From Leptospiraceae bacterium (lineage in GTDB: Bacteria > Spirochaetota > Leptospiria > Leptospirales > Leptospiraceae), in the NCBI GenBank assembly GCA_016708435.1, contig JADJFV010000004.1, forward strand, positions 186,001-250,000: a stretch of 64,000 nt of DNA. Direction: 5' to 3'. Shown in pieces: positions 25,263 through 34,164 of this stretch (position 1 is its first letter; every line of letters starts with the position of its first letter). The translations under genes were made by a program, and so were the position numbers. Below the pieces are notes generated by a model. It made no database searches. It saw only the letters and a program-made list of their open reading frames with translations, and was not told the origin of the DNA.

Positions 25263-25913
25263 ATGAATTCTCTGCGTTCACCTTACAGAATATTTCTCGC
25301 TGATGATCATGATGTTTTGCGTTTTGGCTTAAGAACACTGCTCGCAAAAGATTCTGATTTTATAATTGTTGGAGAAGCGGATAATGGTCAGGATTTACTT
25401 GACTCTTTAGAAAAAGCAAGCTGTCATCTGGTTATTCTTGATTTGTCAATGCCAGGAATGGATGGATTTAAGACATTAGATTTATTACGTCAACGTTTTC
25501 CCTATATCAAAGTTTTAATTTACTCTATGCATAAAGAAAAAGAATTCTTTCGCAAGGCGCTGACTAAAAACGTAAATGGATATATTTTAAAAGATGAGAA
25601 TCTAGAAAAATTACTGGAGGCTGTTCGAGAAATCAGATCGGGTAAAAAATACTTTTCCTCAGAACTGATTTTATACTTAGCAGATCAATTTACCATTAAC
25701 CGTGAGAGTGAAGTAATACTAGACCTTCTTACAAAAAGGGAACGAGAAATTTTGAAAATGATAGCCTCTGGCTCTACCAATAAAGAAATTGGCGGCAAAC
25801 TTGATATTAGCCCCCGCACTGTCCAAACACATAGAACGAACCTTATGGAAAAACTTAGACTAAAAAATACCGCCGACTTAGTTAAATTCGCCTACACCCA
25901 CGGACTGTTATAG
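25263..25913 (+). CDS. NarL/FixJ-family response regulator
   Basis: 216 residues. The receiver domain has the acidic pair in FLADDHD, the phosphorylated Asp in LVILDLSMPGMDG and the Lys in GYILKDEN. The LuxR-type DNA-binding domain near residue 150 reads LTKREREILKMIASGSTNKEI and SPRTVQTHRTNLMEKLRL. It should bind DNA when phosphorylated. The hybrid kinase at 27266-29632 is a possible partner. It is probably co-transcribed with the PAS gene before it. Confidence 0.92.
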   Translation: MNSLRSPYRIFLADDHDVLRFGLRTLLAKDSDFIIVGEADNGQDLLDSLEKASCHLVILDLSMPGMDGFKTLDLLRQRFPYIKVLIYSMHKEKEFFRKALTKNVNGYILKDENLEKLLEAVREIRSGKKYFSSELILYLADQFTINRESEVILDLLTKREREILKMIASGSTNKEIGGKLDISPRTVQTHRTNLMEKLRLKNTADLVKFAYTHGLL

Positions 25914-25960
25914 AACAACTATAGAGTGCAGTTTGGTTTCCCACCATGCGGCAATGTTTT

Positions 25961-25984
25961 TTTCTACGACAAATGTCGTAGAAA
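25961..25984. promoter_or_regulatory. Operator-like perfect dyad
   Basis: TTTCTACGACA and TGTCGTAGAAA are exact 11-nt complements around AA. TACGACA-N2-TGTCGTA resembles operators of the BlaI/MecI/CopY repressor family (TACA-N2-TGTA core). No such repressor is encoded in the window. It lies between the NarL-type gene and the Crp/Fnr gene. Confidence 0.4.
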
Positions 25985-26065
25985 TTTCTGAGCAACATCC
26001 AATTGACGAATCTTTTTTTTTGTGCTTCAATGGCATAAAGCATAGGGACTATGTTAAGCTCATTT

Positions 26066-26137
26066 CTAACCACGAAGGCTCAGCAGAAAAAATCTTTTTC
26101 CATTTATCCTTATATTGTTATCTGACTTCGTGGTTAG
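26066..26137. repeat. Inverted repeat CTAACCACGAAG, terminator-like
   Basis: CTAACCACGAAG (26066-26077) and CTTCGTGGTTAG (26126-26137) pair perfectly across 48 nt. CTTTTTT follows, so it could end transcription from the NarL-type gene, though the loop is long. The arm resembles the common intergenic ACCACGAAGG repeats. Confidence 0.45.
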
Positions 26138-26167
26138 CTTTTTTGCAAAGTCTCACAGGAGAAAGAA

Positions 26168-26875
26168 ATGACTACTACAAAAGTTCCAAATAAATTAGAA
26201 TCAAACCAAATTCAATACACAGATTTTTCAGAAACTATGATGGGGCAATTAAAAGAAAGCAAGTGTATTTTGAACTATGAACGCAGTGATTTTCTGTTTC
26301 GAAAGGGAGAACAGGCGGAGTATATTTATTTTGTTCAGTCTGGTTTTATACAATTGTTTCGTTCTAGTTTAGATCATAAAGAGCATTCATTAATTGTGTT
26401 AGGCGCTGGTGAATGGATTGGATATCGAGATGCACTCAGTGGAGGGTTCTATCAACACGATGCAAGGTCATTGCGTCAAACAACAGTTTACCGCTTCCCG
26501 AATTCAAGTCTGAGTCTTGCCATGAAAGAGAATCCCCCTTTCATGTCTGTATTGATTCAAGAAATGATCAAAGGTTGGACAGAGTCAGAAGAAAGAATTT
26601 ATACATTAAATGGGCGCAAAATCTATGAACGACTAGCAGAATTTTTGCTAAAATTAGAAAAAAGAGAATTCGCAAATAAAGAAGAAAAGTCAATTCCTAT
26701 AGAATTAAACCTTCCTATTACCCGTCAAGTTTTAGCAAGCTTACTTGGAACTACAAAAGAATCCATCATTCGAGCACTTTCTGATTTCAAAAATAGAGGT
26801 TGGATTGATGTTTATAGGGATAAGATTTTCCTTTTAAACAAAGAATCTTTAATAAGATTAGTGGAAAGCGGCTAA
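26168..26875 (+). CDS. Crp/Fnr-family transcriptional regulator
   Basis: 235 residues, AGGAGA before the ATG. The cyclic-nucleotide-binding-like domain spans residues 30-150 (FLFRKGEQAEYIYFVQSGFI, WIGYRDALSGGFYQHDARSL). The helix-turn-helix near residue 185 reads PITRQVLASLLGTTKESIIR; the E-x-x-x-R spacing resembles CRP/FNR recognition helices. It lacks the N-terminal FNR Cys cluster. Three cyclases in the window make cAMP a possible ligand, but this is inference. It overlaps the following receiver gene by 1 nt (TAATG). Confidence 0.88.
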   Translation: MTTTKVPNKLESNQIQYTDFSETMMGQLKESKCILNYERSDFLFRKGEQAEYIYFVQSGFIQLFRSSLDHKEHSLIVLGAGEWIGYRDALSGGFYQHDARSLRQTTVYRFPNSSLSLAMKENPPFMSVLIQEMIKGWTESEERIYTLNGRKIYERLAEFLLKLEKREFANKEEKSIPIELNLPITRQVLASLLGTTKESIIRALSDFKNRGWIDVYRDKIFLLNKESLIRLVESG

Positions 26876-27276
26876 TGGAAAATTATAAAATTATCATTGT
26901 AGATGAAAATGCAATTTTGCGATCTGCTGTGCGAATTATGATAAGCAGAATGCCTGAGATGCAAGTTATAGATGAAACGAATAAGGGGAGCAATCTTCTA
27001 AATAAGTTAGCAGAGACCTCATGCGATCTTGTATGGATGGATACTGCTTTGCCTGATATGGATGGATACGAAATACTTTCGCAGATAAAGAAAGTATACC
27101 CCATAGTTAAAATACTGATTTATACTTCCAGTCATGAAAAAGAACATATAGAGCGTCTACTAGATACGGGTGTTCAGGGAATACTATTAAAAGATGATTA
27201 TTTTTCTGTTATTCCAATTGCAATCCAAGCGATTCGAGACGGCGGAACTTATTATTCAGAGGATCTTATTTATTAG
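26875..27276 (+). CDS. Receiver-only response regulator
   Basis: 133 residues. The receiver fold is complete: IIIVDENAILR (Asp-Glu pair), LVWMDTALPDMDG with the phosphorylated Asp, YTSSHEKEH, and ILLKDDYF with Lys. It resembles the N-terminal half of the NarL-type regulator at 25263-25913 and stops at GGTYYSEDLIY, exactly where that protein continues into its DNA-binding domain. The gene end overlaps the convergent hybrid kinase by 11 nt. It may act as a phosphate sink, or be a paralogue that lost its output domain. Confidence 0.85.
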   Translation: MENYKIIIVDENAILRSAVRIMISRMPEMQVIDETNKGSNLLNKLAETSCDLVWMDTALPDMDGYEILSQIKKVYPIVKILIYTSSHEKEHIERLLDTGVQGILLKDDYFSVIPIAIQAIRDGGTYYSEDLIY

Positions 27277-29632
27277 CCTCCTGAATATTCTGAAAGCTGT
27301 CAATTGTAGTTTTTAATTCTATTGGGTTGATTGGTTTATGTAGAATCTTTAATCCGCTTGCCTTTGCTTCCCGTAATCTAGTGGGTGAAGTATCTCCCGT
27401 AAGGAGAAGCGCCGAAATAAATGGATTAAATCTAGAGCGGATAAGAGTAATTGCCTCTATTCCCGTTTTTTCGTTTTCAAGTCGATAGTCTGCCAATATT
27501 AAATCTGGTCTAGCTTGAGAGGAATATAAGTTTGTTAAAGCGTCTTCGGCAGAAGAGCCAGTGATAACTGTGTGACCCCATTGCCCTAATAATAATTTCA
27601 TAGTTTCTAAGTTCTGGCTATCATCTTCTATCACAACAATTACTTTAGAGGAAGAATTCTGATTTGTCTTTCTCGTATTGAACCAATTTTTTCTTTTAGC
27701 GACTTCACTGATCGGAACTGTGATTTCAAATTTAGTTCCTCTTCCGAAATTGGATTTAACTTCAATAGTATGCCCCATTAGTTTTACAAGGCGTCTAACA
27801 ATGGCTAGTCCCAAGCCTAGACCTTTCTTTCTATTTCTTGCAGAATTATTCACTTGGTAAAACTCTTCGAATATCTTATCTAGTTTATCATTTGGAATAC
27901 CAATTCCAGTATCGTATACTTGAATTAAAAGTCTTGTTCCTCTTGTTCTTGCTCCTAAGAGCACTCTACCAGTCTTTGTATATTTAAGCGCATTGAAAAC
28001 TAAATTGCGTATGATTTGTTCTAGAAGTTTTGGATCAGAATAGACAATTGCATCCGTAGGAAAAATTCTTAGAGCAAGTCCTTTTGCATCAGCGATAACC
28101 GACATATCGTTTTCAATTTTTTTAAAAATGGCTGATAGCGGAAAACCAACCTTATCCGGATAAATCATACCTGCGTCTAGTTTAGAAATATCTAAGAGCG
28201 AATTTAAAAGCTCTCCTAGTGAATCTAGGGAAGACTTAAGTTTGTTGATTATGTCTGTAGATTCTGCATCTATTACCTTTTCACCGAGAAGGTATACAAG
28301 CATATTCGCTGCTTGCAATGGTTGCCTCAAATCATGACTAGCAGAAGCAAGGAATTGTGTTTTAGATGCACTTGCGTGTTCTGCTTTTTCTTTTGCAATT
28401 AATAAGTCCTTTTGTATTGTCTGCAATTCTTTTGTTCTGTTCTTTACTAATTCTTCTAGATTGTCTCTGTGAAGATTAAGTTCTTCTCTGGCACTCACCA
28501 TTGTGGTAATGTCTCTTATGATTCCAACAAAACTGCGCTCTCCATTTAAAACAAATTCTCCGACAGAAAGGTAAATCGGAAACGTCGTTCCATCTTTTCG
28601 CTTTGCTCTTACTTCACGACCAATCCCTATTATCCGCATATCTCCTGTTTTAAAGTATCTTTGTAGATAATTGGGATGTTCTGCTGCATGGCTTTCTGGC
28701 ATTAGTAAAGTAATGCTATGACCGATTAGCTCCTCTTGTGTATAACCGAAAGTTGCCACAGTGGATGGATTTATGGATTGTATGATTCCTTTTTCGTTGA
28801 TTGTAATAACACAATCAAGTATTGTATCTAAGATTGTCCTAGAAATATCCTTGCTCTCTTTTAATGCAATTGCCGCTTGTTTCTGCTCAGTGATGTCTTG
28901 TATGGTGGAGAGAGAGTGCTTTACTCCTAAAATCTCAACCCAACTCATCGAAAGCACCATATTTATTTCTTTACCGTTTTTAGTCCGACGAACTGTTTTG
29001 AAATTCTTAATAATCCCATTCTCATTCATTATCTTGCGAACTTCGTTTAATGAGTCAGTCGTATTTAATCCCAGTTCCAGCGTTGTTTTTCCGATAACTT
29101 CCTCTCTTGTGTATTCGAATAAAGATAGGAATGCATCATTTACTGCCACCATTTCACTTTCCGGGAACTTAGCTAAGGCTATAGCGAAAGGGGATTTGTC
29201 AAAAATGAGAGAATACTTGTATTCGCTAAGAGCTAGAATTTCTTCGATATGTTTTTTTTCTGCTGAGCGGGTATTCTCCATTAGCTCTAAATGCTTTTCG
29301 TTTAATTTTCTCAATCGATCATGAAAGATTGTAAATGCGAAACCAGAGATTAAGAAAACGATAGACGCAATATACTGCCGAAATTCTTTTACCAGGGTAA
29401 ATGTTGGCGCAGCAAAGAACCAAAGACCTAATAAGGCAGAGATGGTAGCAGCAATAAAGCCACTCCGTTTGTTGCCGAGCCATGCACTTATATAAACAGT
29501 TGGGAAAAAAAGAATCCAGATATATGGATTTAGAAATTCCCAAAGAGCAAACTGAATAGTTAAACTAAGAAAAGGTAATAGGATTGCCAGTATATTCCGA
29601 ATCGTTTGCTTTTTTGGAAATTTCCATTGCAT
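27266..29632 (-). CDS. Hybrid histidine kinase with PAS domains
   Basis: 788 residues. The first 110 form a four-span membrane domain resembling the KdpD/MASE-like region (LAILLPFLSLTIQFALWEFL). Two PAS domains follow (about residues 140-255 and 262-385). The dimerisation domain has the phosphorylated His in SASHDLRQPLQAANML near residue 432. The ATPase domain shows NLVFNALKYTKTG, DTGIGIP and GLGLGLAIVRRL. A C-terminal receiver (VIVVIEDDSQNLETMKLLL, ILADYRLENEKTG) ends the protein. It probably feeds the regulators encoded convergently to it. Confidence 0.92.
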   Translation of the reverse strand: MQWKFPKKQTIRNILAILLPFLSLTIQFALWEFLNPYIWILFFPTVYISAWLGNKRSGFIAATISALLGLWFFAAPTFTLVKEFRQYIASIVFLISGFAFTIFHDRLRKLNEKHLELMENTRSAEKKHIEEILALSEYKYSLIFDKSPFAIALAKFPESEMVAVNDAFLSLFEYTREEVIGKTTLELGLNTTDSLNEVRKIMNENGIIKNFKTVRRTKNGKEINMVLSMSWVEILGVKHSLSTIQDITEQKQAAIALKESKDISRTILDTILDCVITINEKGIIQSINPSTVATFGYTQEELIGHSITLLMPESHAAEHPNYLQRYFKTGDMRIIGIGREVRAKRKDGTTFPIYLSVGEFVLNGERSFVGIIRDITTMVSAREELNLHRDNLEELVKNRTKELQTIQKDLLIAKEKAEHASASKTQFLASASHDLRQPLQAANMLVYLLGEKVIDAESTDIINKLKSSLDSLGELLNSLLDISKLDAGMIYPDKVGFPLSAIFKKIENDMSVIADAKGLALRIFPTDAIVYSDPKLLEQIIRNLVFNALKYTKTGRVLLGARTRGTRLLIQVYDTGIGIPNDKLDKIFEEFYQVNNSARNRKKGLGLGLAIVRRLVKLMGHTIEVKSNFGRGTKFEITVPISEVAKRKNWFNTRKTNQNSSSKVIVVIEDDSQNLETMKLLLGQWGHTVITGSSAEDALTNLYSSQARPDLILADYRLENEKTGIEAITLIRSRFNPFISALLLTGDTSPTRLREAKASGLKILHKPINPIELKTTIDSFQNIQEANK

Positions 29633-29643
29633 GATTGTTTATC

Positions 29644-31746
29644 TTACTTCGAAGCCATCTTAAACACTCCGTCCCAATCCGTTGGTGGAGGGGTTTCTTT
29701 GTATAACTGGCATCTTTTGATGAAGGCTATAGAAGCAGCATCTAAGCGATTGCTTTGGATAGCTTTCTCGAAAGATGCAATTGCTTTTTCCCATTTCTTT
29801 TCTAAGTAGAAATTCAATCCATCTTAATAAGAAGCAACCCAGGTTTTTAGAAATGCATCTGCTTTGTCTTTTTCGGAAATCAATTCAAAGATAGCGGTTC
29901 CTTGTTGTTTGCCTTTGACGGAAACTATATCGATTTTTCTGGTGAACAAATCCCCTTTTACTTTTTGATAGGTGGATTCACTGATTAGAATTTCAGTGCC
30001 GTAGTATTTGTTTAATCCTTCGATGCGACTTGCTAGATTTACACTGTCACCGATTACTGTGTAATTCATTCTGGAATTAGAGCCTATGTTTCCGACGATT
30101 ACTTCGCCGGTGTTAATTCCGATTCTATCTTTTAGAATTGGTTTACCTTGTCCCTGCCATTTAGTTTCTAATACTTTTAGATTGCGCTTAACGCTTAGTG
30201 CGGCTAAGCAAGCATTGAGAGCGTGAGTCTCCAATGGAATAGGAGCACCCCAAAATGCCATGATAGAGTCGCCGATGTATTTATCAATTGTGCCGTGCTG
30301 GTCAGTTATTCTCTGACTGCTTGAATCTAAATATTCAGAGAGTAAATCTACTAAGTCCTCTGGTGAAAGACTTTCCGATATGGAAGTAAAATTAGCGATG
30401 TCAGAGAAATAAATCGTGAGTTCTTTTTTCTCGCCACCGGGTATTGCCTCTTTGCCGATAGAAATTAATTCTCTGACTAAATCAGCGGGAACATATTTCT
30501 GGAAGGACTGTAATCCGTGCTTCATCCCCTGGAACGACTTCGCCATATTATCCACTTCAAGTAAAGAAGAGCGAATATCCGTTCCTGAAATCAAACGAAA
30601 TGCTTTTACTTCATCCATTTCTTTTTCTAATAACGAGAGAGGCTTTGAGATGCGCCTAGCAAAGATTAGCCCCACAAAGACAGCCATAAAAATCAAAACC
30701 GCAGAGCTACCCCAGATGAGTCTATTATTGCGTTTGATTAAATACATGAATTCATCTTCGGGAACAACAATTCCTATTACCCAATCAAACTTGTCGCCCG
30801 GAAAAGGGCAATACATGTTCATTAGTGTTTCGCCTTCATGCTCATGCACAAAAAATACAGGCTGTTTTTTAATGTCCGCCCAGGATTGACCTTTTACTTT
30901 GTCTCTGAAAGAGTGAATTGAATTTACAATTTCATGATCTTCTTCATCCATTGCTTTTTCATCTATTGCATGAAATTTTTCATCTTTTAATAATGGATGA
31001 GCTACTATCTGGTATTGTTTATTGATAAAAAATGCCTTTCCTGATTTTCCAATCTTTTGTTCACCTAAAAAATAAGATAAGCCTTTAATGCTGATATCAA
31101 TTCCGATTACACCTTTCAAAGTCTCTTTATAAAAAATGGGGGTGCTGTATGTTAGCCCAGGAAGTTTATCTGTTTCAAATAAATAAATATCTGTCCAGAT
31201 ATGTTCTCCCTTTTTTTGTGCATCTGCATACCAAGGTCTTGTTCTTGGTTCATAAGTGCCGGGAGATTTTTCTTCTGTGTTAGGAAAATCTTTTTCATGA
31301 GCAGGATTGGAATGCTTCCATTCAGTTAAAACATTCTCATCTACCTCATGTATATATTTTTCGCTAATGCTTTCATCTTCCATTTTTCTCTGCATTAGAA
31401 AGCGTGAGTCTTTTTCATTCCCATAGTATATAGACACAATCTGAGGATTAGCCTCGATTATGCTTTTGAAGAATCTAGATAGGACATCTTTTTTTTCTAG
31501 GTCTAATAATTTTTCCTCAAACATAAATTCTGTGATCTCGGCACTAATCGGAGCGGTCTGCATATAGGAGAACGTCTTATCAATTGTATGAATGCAGATA
31601 TTCTCCATTAGCCCCTCAACTAAGAAGTGAATGGACATTTTACTTCCGTAATAGGAAATCAAACTGATGAACCCTCCGGAGAGAAGAATTACTGATATGG
31701 CAAGTGTAACGAGACTGACTCTTACTGAAAATTTTTTATTTCCCAT
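29644..31746 (-). pseudogene. CACHE-HAMP class III cyclase interrupted by an in-frame stop
   Basis: The open part (31746-29824) encodes 640 residues: one span near 12-34, a double-CACHE extracellular domain, a second span near 340, HAMP, then a cyclase domain (IYFSDIANFTSIS, DKYIGDSIMAFWGAP, NYTVIGDSVNLASR with metal Asp residues and Lys/Thr ATP contacts). After TAA 29826-29824 the same frame stays open for 59 codons to TAA 29646-29644. These read DGLNFYLEKKWEKAIASFEK through PPPTDWDGVFKMASK and match the C-terminal tail of the fusion cyclase at 57.0-57.2 kb. The catalytic part may still work; the tail is lost. Confidence 0.82.
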
Positions 31747-31975
31747 ATTATTCCTTCCTTTGGCTATCTATTAGTTGAACTACTCATGTTAATTATCGTC
31801 ATGCTATTTGTGATACTTGTTCAAAACTTTCGATTACAGCAAAGCGATTGTTGAAATAAGAAAATCGATCAGGATTTTTTTGCCTCTCTTGATATATATC
31901 AAAGTAAAAAAAATCTTTCCATTATATAGACATTACAACAAAGAAAATTCGAGATTTATAGAAAGCGTAGAGTAG

Positions 31976-32485
31976 ATGAATTCGATGGTATTGAGACTTC
32001 TAAACAAAAAGCATAAGCATACAAATAAAAGCCCAAGTCCCAGGCTTTTGTGGACTTTCTTTGTGACTTTGTTTTTTTTTAGCAAAGTTCTATTTTTAGA
32101 AAGCGGATTATTTGCCTACTCTATCTATGCAGAGTCTAGTATTTGCAAATGCAATCATTCCTCGAAGAAAGAAATTCATTCAGCTAAGAGTGCAAGAGAC
32201 GAGGAAGCGTTATTTGCAACAGCTATTACTCATTTAGAAGAAGCTGCTTTGAAAGATTTACCGAATTGTTATTCCGCTAAAAAGAAGGAAGTTCATAAAT
32301 GCAGTTGCTCTAAAAAAAAGAATTCTTCCAATATTATTCATTCCCAGTTAATCAATCCGAGCTTTCTTGGATTTCAGACCATTTCATTTCTTCCCTATAT
32401 CGAATTATCTTATTTAATTTTAATGGATCGGGATGATTTACTAACCGGTCTTTCGCCTATTCCTGATAAACCCCCACGCATATAA
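31976..32485 (+). CDS. Cys/His-rich protein beside copper genes
   Basis: 169 residues. A membrane or signal segment spans residues 23-48 (LLWTFFVTLFFFSKVLF). The rest has metal-site-like clusters: SICKCNHSSKK and HKCSCSKKKN, and ends LSPIPDKPPRI. I do not recognise the family. It lies upstream of a lipoprotein, SCO1 and a PCuAC protein, so a role in copper handling is plausible but inferred from context. Translation from ATG 31976 gives the longest signal-like N-terminus. Confidence 0.65.
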   Translation: MNSMVLRLLNKKHKHTNKSPSPRLLWTFFVTLFFFSKVLFLESGLFAYSIYAESSICKCNHSSKKEIHSAKSARDEEALFATAITHLEEAALKDLPNCYSAKKKEVHKCSCSKKKNSSNIIHSQLINPSFLGFQTISFLPYIELSYLILMDRDDLLTGLSPIPDKPPRI

Positions 32486-32597
32486 CCTTCCGATATTACT
32501 TAGCGTATTGCGCCAAATACGTATTAGTCAAGTTTTGAAAGGCAAATTTATTATGAATTAGAGAAGTCGAGCTATGACTTCTTACAAAGGAAATTAT

Positions 32598-33407
32598 ATG
32601 TATCAATCAATTATTATTTTAACGATCGTATCTGCATTTTGTTTAACAAATTGCGGAGGAGTAATGCAAGGAAAAGACACAACCAACAATACAGGTATAC
32701 TTGCAGTTTTATTAGCATCTAGATCAACATCTACGGCTAATGCGAATTGTGCGACAGCAACTCTTGCGGGAATAACAAGCAAATTATCCCAGGTAACCAA
32801 TCCAACTAGGACACAGTATAAAGTCAGTGGATGTGGAGCTTCTGATTTTACTGGCATTGGACTTACAGCGTCTTCAGTCACAACGGGTGCAACTGGAACA
32901 AGTAGCTCATCTTTATTAGCCTCTACAGGAGATATTTCCATCGCAACAGCAAGGGGCGGAACTAATGTAGAGGTAACTTTTAAACTGAATAGTTCGACTT
33001 CTAGTCTTGATGTAATTGCATACGGCTCAGGAACAACTCCAAGTATTTCCGGTCCTACTTATCGTCTTGCTGTTGGTTCAACTCCACAGTTTAAGAAATC
33101 TACAGATGGAATGTATATGTCTGTGAGCAAAGGAAGCGCCGCTACTACTTCAACATTTGCGGCAAATACGACGTATACCTATTGTTTGGATTTTCAGTAT
33201 ACTAACACAGGAATGAGTTATATGAATGGATGGGAAAAAGCTTGCTCGGATGTAACCAGTGTAGAGCGGGGGAGTATGATGAATTACCCCATCATGGTAA
33301 TGATGAACGTTCCAAGTTTCTCAACCGGCTCCAAGATTGGATTCGTATTGAATAACGCTACCGTTACATCCTTCACCGTCGGCAATATTCTTTCTGAGAC
33401 AGAATAA
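32598..33407 (+). CDS. Ser/Thr-rich lipoprotein in the copper region
   Basis: About 269 residues from ATG 32598, which has AAAGGAAA upstream; ATG 32574 is an alternative. The signal ends FCLTNC, Cys19. The mature part is rich in Ser, Thr and Gly, looks all-beta, and has four further Cys (NCATATL, SGCGASD, TYCLDF, KACSDV) that may pair, plus Met-rich spots (MSYMNGW, MMNYPIMVMMN). Met clusters fit copper contact, but no family is recognised. It is convergent with the sco gene. Confidence 0.65.
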   Translation: MYQSIIILTIVSAFCLTNCGGVMQGKDTTNNTGILAVLLASRSTSTANANCATATLAGITSKLSQVTNPTRTQYKVSGCGASDFTGIGLTASSVTTGATGTSSSSLLASTGDISIATARGGTNVEVTFKLNSSTSSLDVIAYGSGTTPSISGPTYRLAVGSTPQFKKSTDGMYMSVSKGSAATTSTFAANTTYTYCLDFQYTNTGMSYMNGWEKACSDVTSVERGSMMNYPIMVMMNVPSFSTGSKIGFVLNNATVTSFTVGNILSETE

Positions 33408-33423
33408 AAACGATTAACCGTAA

Positions 33424-33450
33424 CTTTATCGGTGTTCATCGGTGGCAATC
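33424..33450 (-). repeat. Dispersed repeat, CCACCGATG-ACACCGATAAA type, copy 2
   Basis: Minus strand GATTGCCACCGATGAACACC continues CGATAAAG. It matches the copy at 3061-3087. It lies between the convergent ends of the lipoprotein and sco genes. Confidence 0.55.
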
Positions 33451-33461
33451 TTTTAAAAGTC

Positions 33462-34064
33462 TCACTTTACGTATTTGAGGATTGTTTTTTTGAAATCGGA
33501 AGGAGAAGTGCCGTGAGGAATGGAGTCTACCCATTTGCCGTCTTGATTTACAACGAAGACTGTAGAGGTATGATCCATTGTGTATTCCATACTAGAGGAG
33601 ACTTTTTCCTTTCGAAAGTAAGCTCCGTAGAGAGCGGCTACTCGTTGTAGTCCTTCGAGAGAGCCTGTGAGAGCAAGGATTTGTGGATGAAAGAAGGCTG
33701 CGTATTCTTGGAGTCTATCAAGTTTGTCTCTTTCGGGATCAACGGAGATAAACAATGTTTGCACTTTCATAATCTCTTTAGAATCAAGTCCTTTGAATGC
33801 CTGTGCAATATTGGAAAGAGTCGTTGGACAAACATCAGGACAAGAAGTGAATCCGAAGTAGATTAACACTACTTTGCCTCTCGATTGGGTTAATGAATAG
33901 TTGCCGGTATTGGATTGCAGTGTAAAATCTCCACCAACGGGTGCAGATTTCAATTCTATCTCATTTGTTTTTTTGCATCCGATAAAGGAAAGGCAAGAAA
34001 TAGAGAATAGAATCATCATCGTATAAAGGTTTTGAGAATAAAGTTTAAATGTTTGGTTTATCAT
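33462..34064 (-). CDS. SCO1/SenC-family copper metallochaperone
   Basis: 200 residues. The N-terminal segment ends LSFIGC, so it is probably lipid- or membrane-anchored. The copper site is GFTSCPDVCPTTL (Cys75 and Cys79) with the third ligand His in YTMDHTSTVFVV near residue 165. The thioredoxin-like fold is otherwise intact (VQTLFISVDPERD). SCO proteins deliver copper to, or reduce, the CuA site of cytochrome c oxidase. It is divergent from the PCuAC fusion gene. No oxidase genes are nearby. Confidence 0.93.
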   Translation of the reverse strand: MINQTFKLYSQNLYTMMILFSISCLSFIGCKKTNEIELKSAPVGGDFTLQSNTGNYSLTQSRGKVVLIYFGFTSCPDVCPTTLSNIAQAFKGLDSKEIMKVQTLFISVDPERDKLDRLQEYAAFFHPQILALTGSLEGLQRVAALYGAYFRKEKVSSSMEYTMDHTSTVFVVNQDGKWVDSIPHGTSPSDFKKTILKYVK

Positions 34065-34164
34065 TGTTTTCCTCTCTTTAAAAATGAAAGCCAGTTTCTC
34101 AAGAAAGATATTTTCTACAACAGTAATTCAATTTACTGTGATTAAAAATTATAAAGGAATATTT

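Noticed and set aside
25933..26193. 86-residue open frame before the Crp/Fnr gene
   Set aside because: It runs through two inverted repeats and into the Crp/Fnr start; no ribosome-binding site and no family resemblance.
29606..29809. 67-residue plus-strand frame next to the hybrid kinase
   Set aside because: It is the antisense of the lost tail of the interrupted cyclase, which is the better reading.
30416..30889. 157-residue plus-strand frame
   Set aside because: Fully antisense to the cyclase with its conserved domains; a coding shadow.
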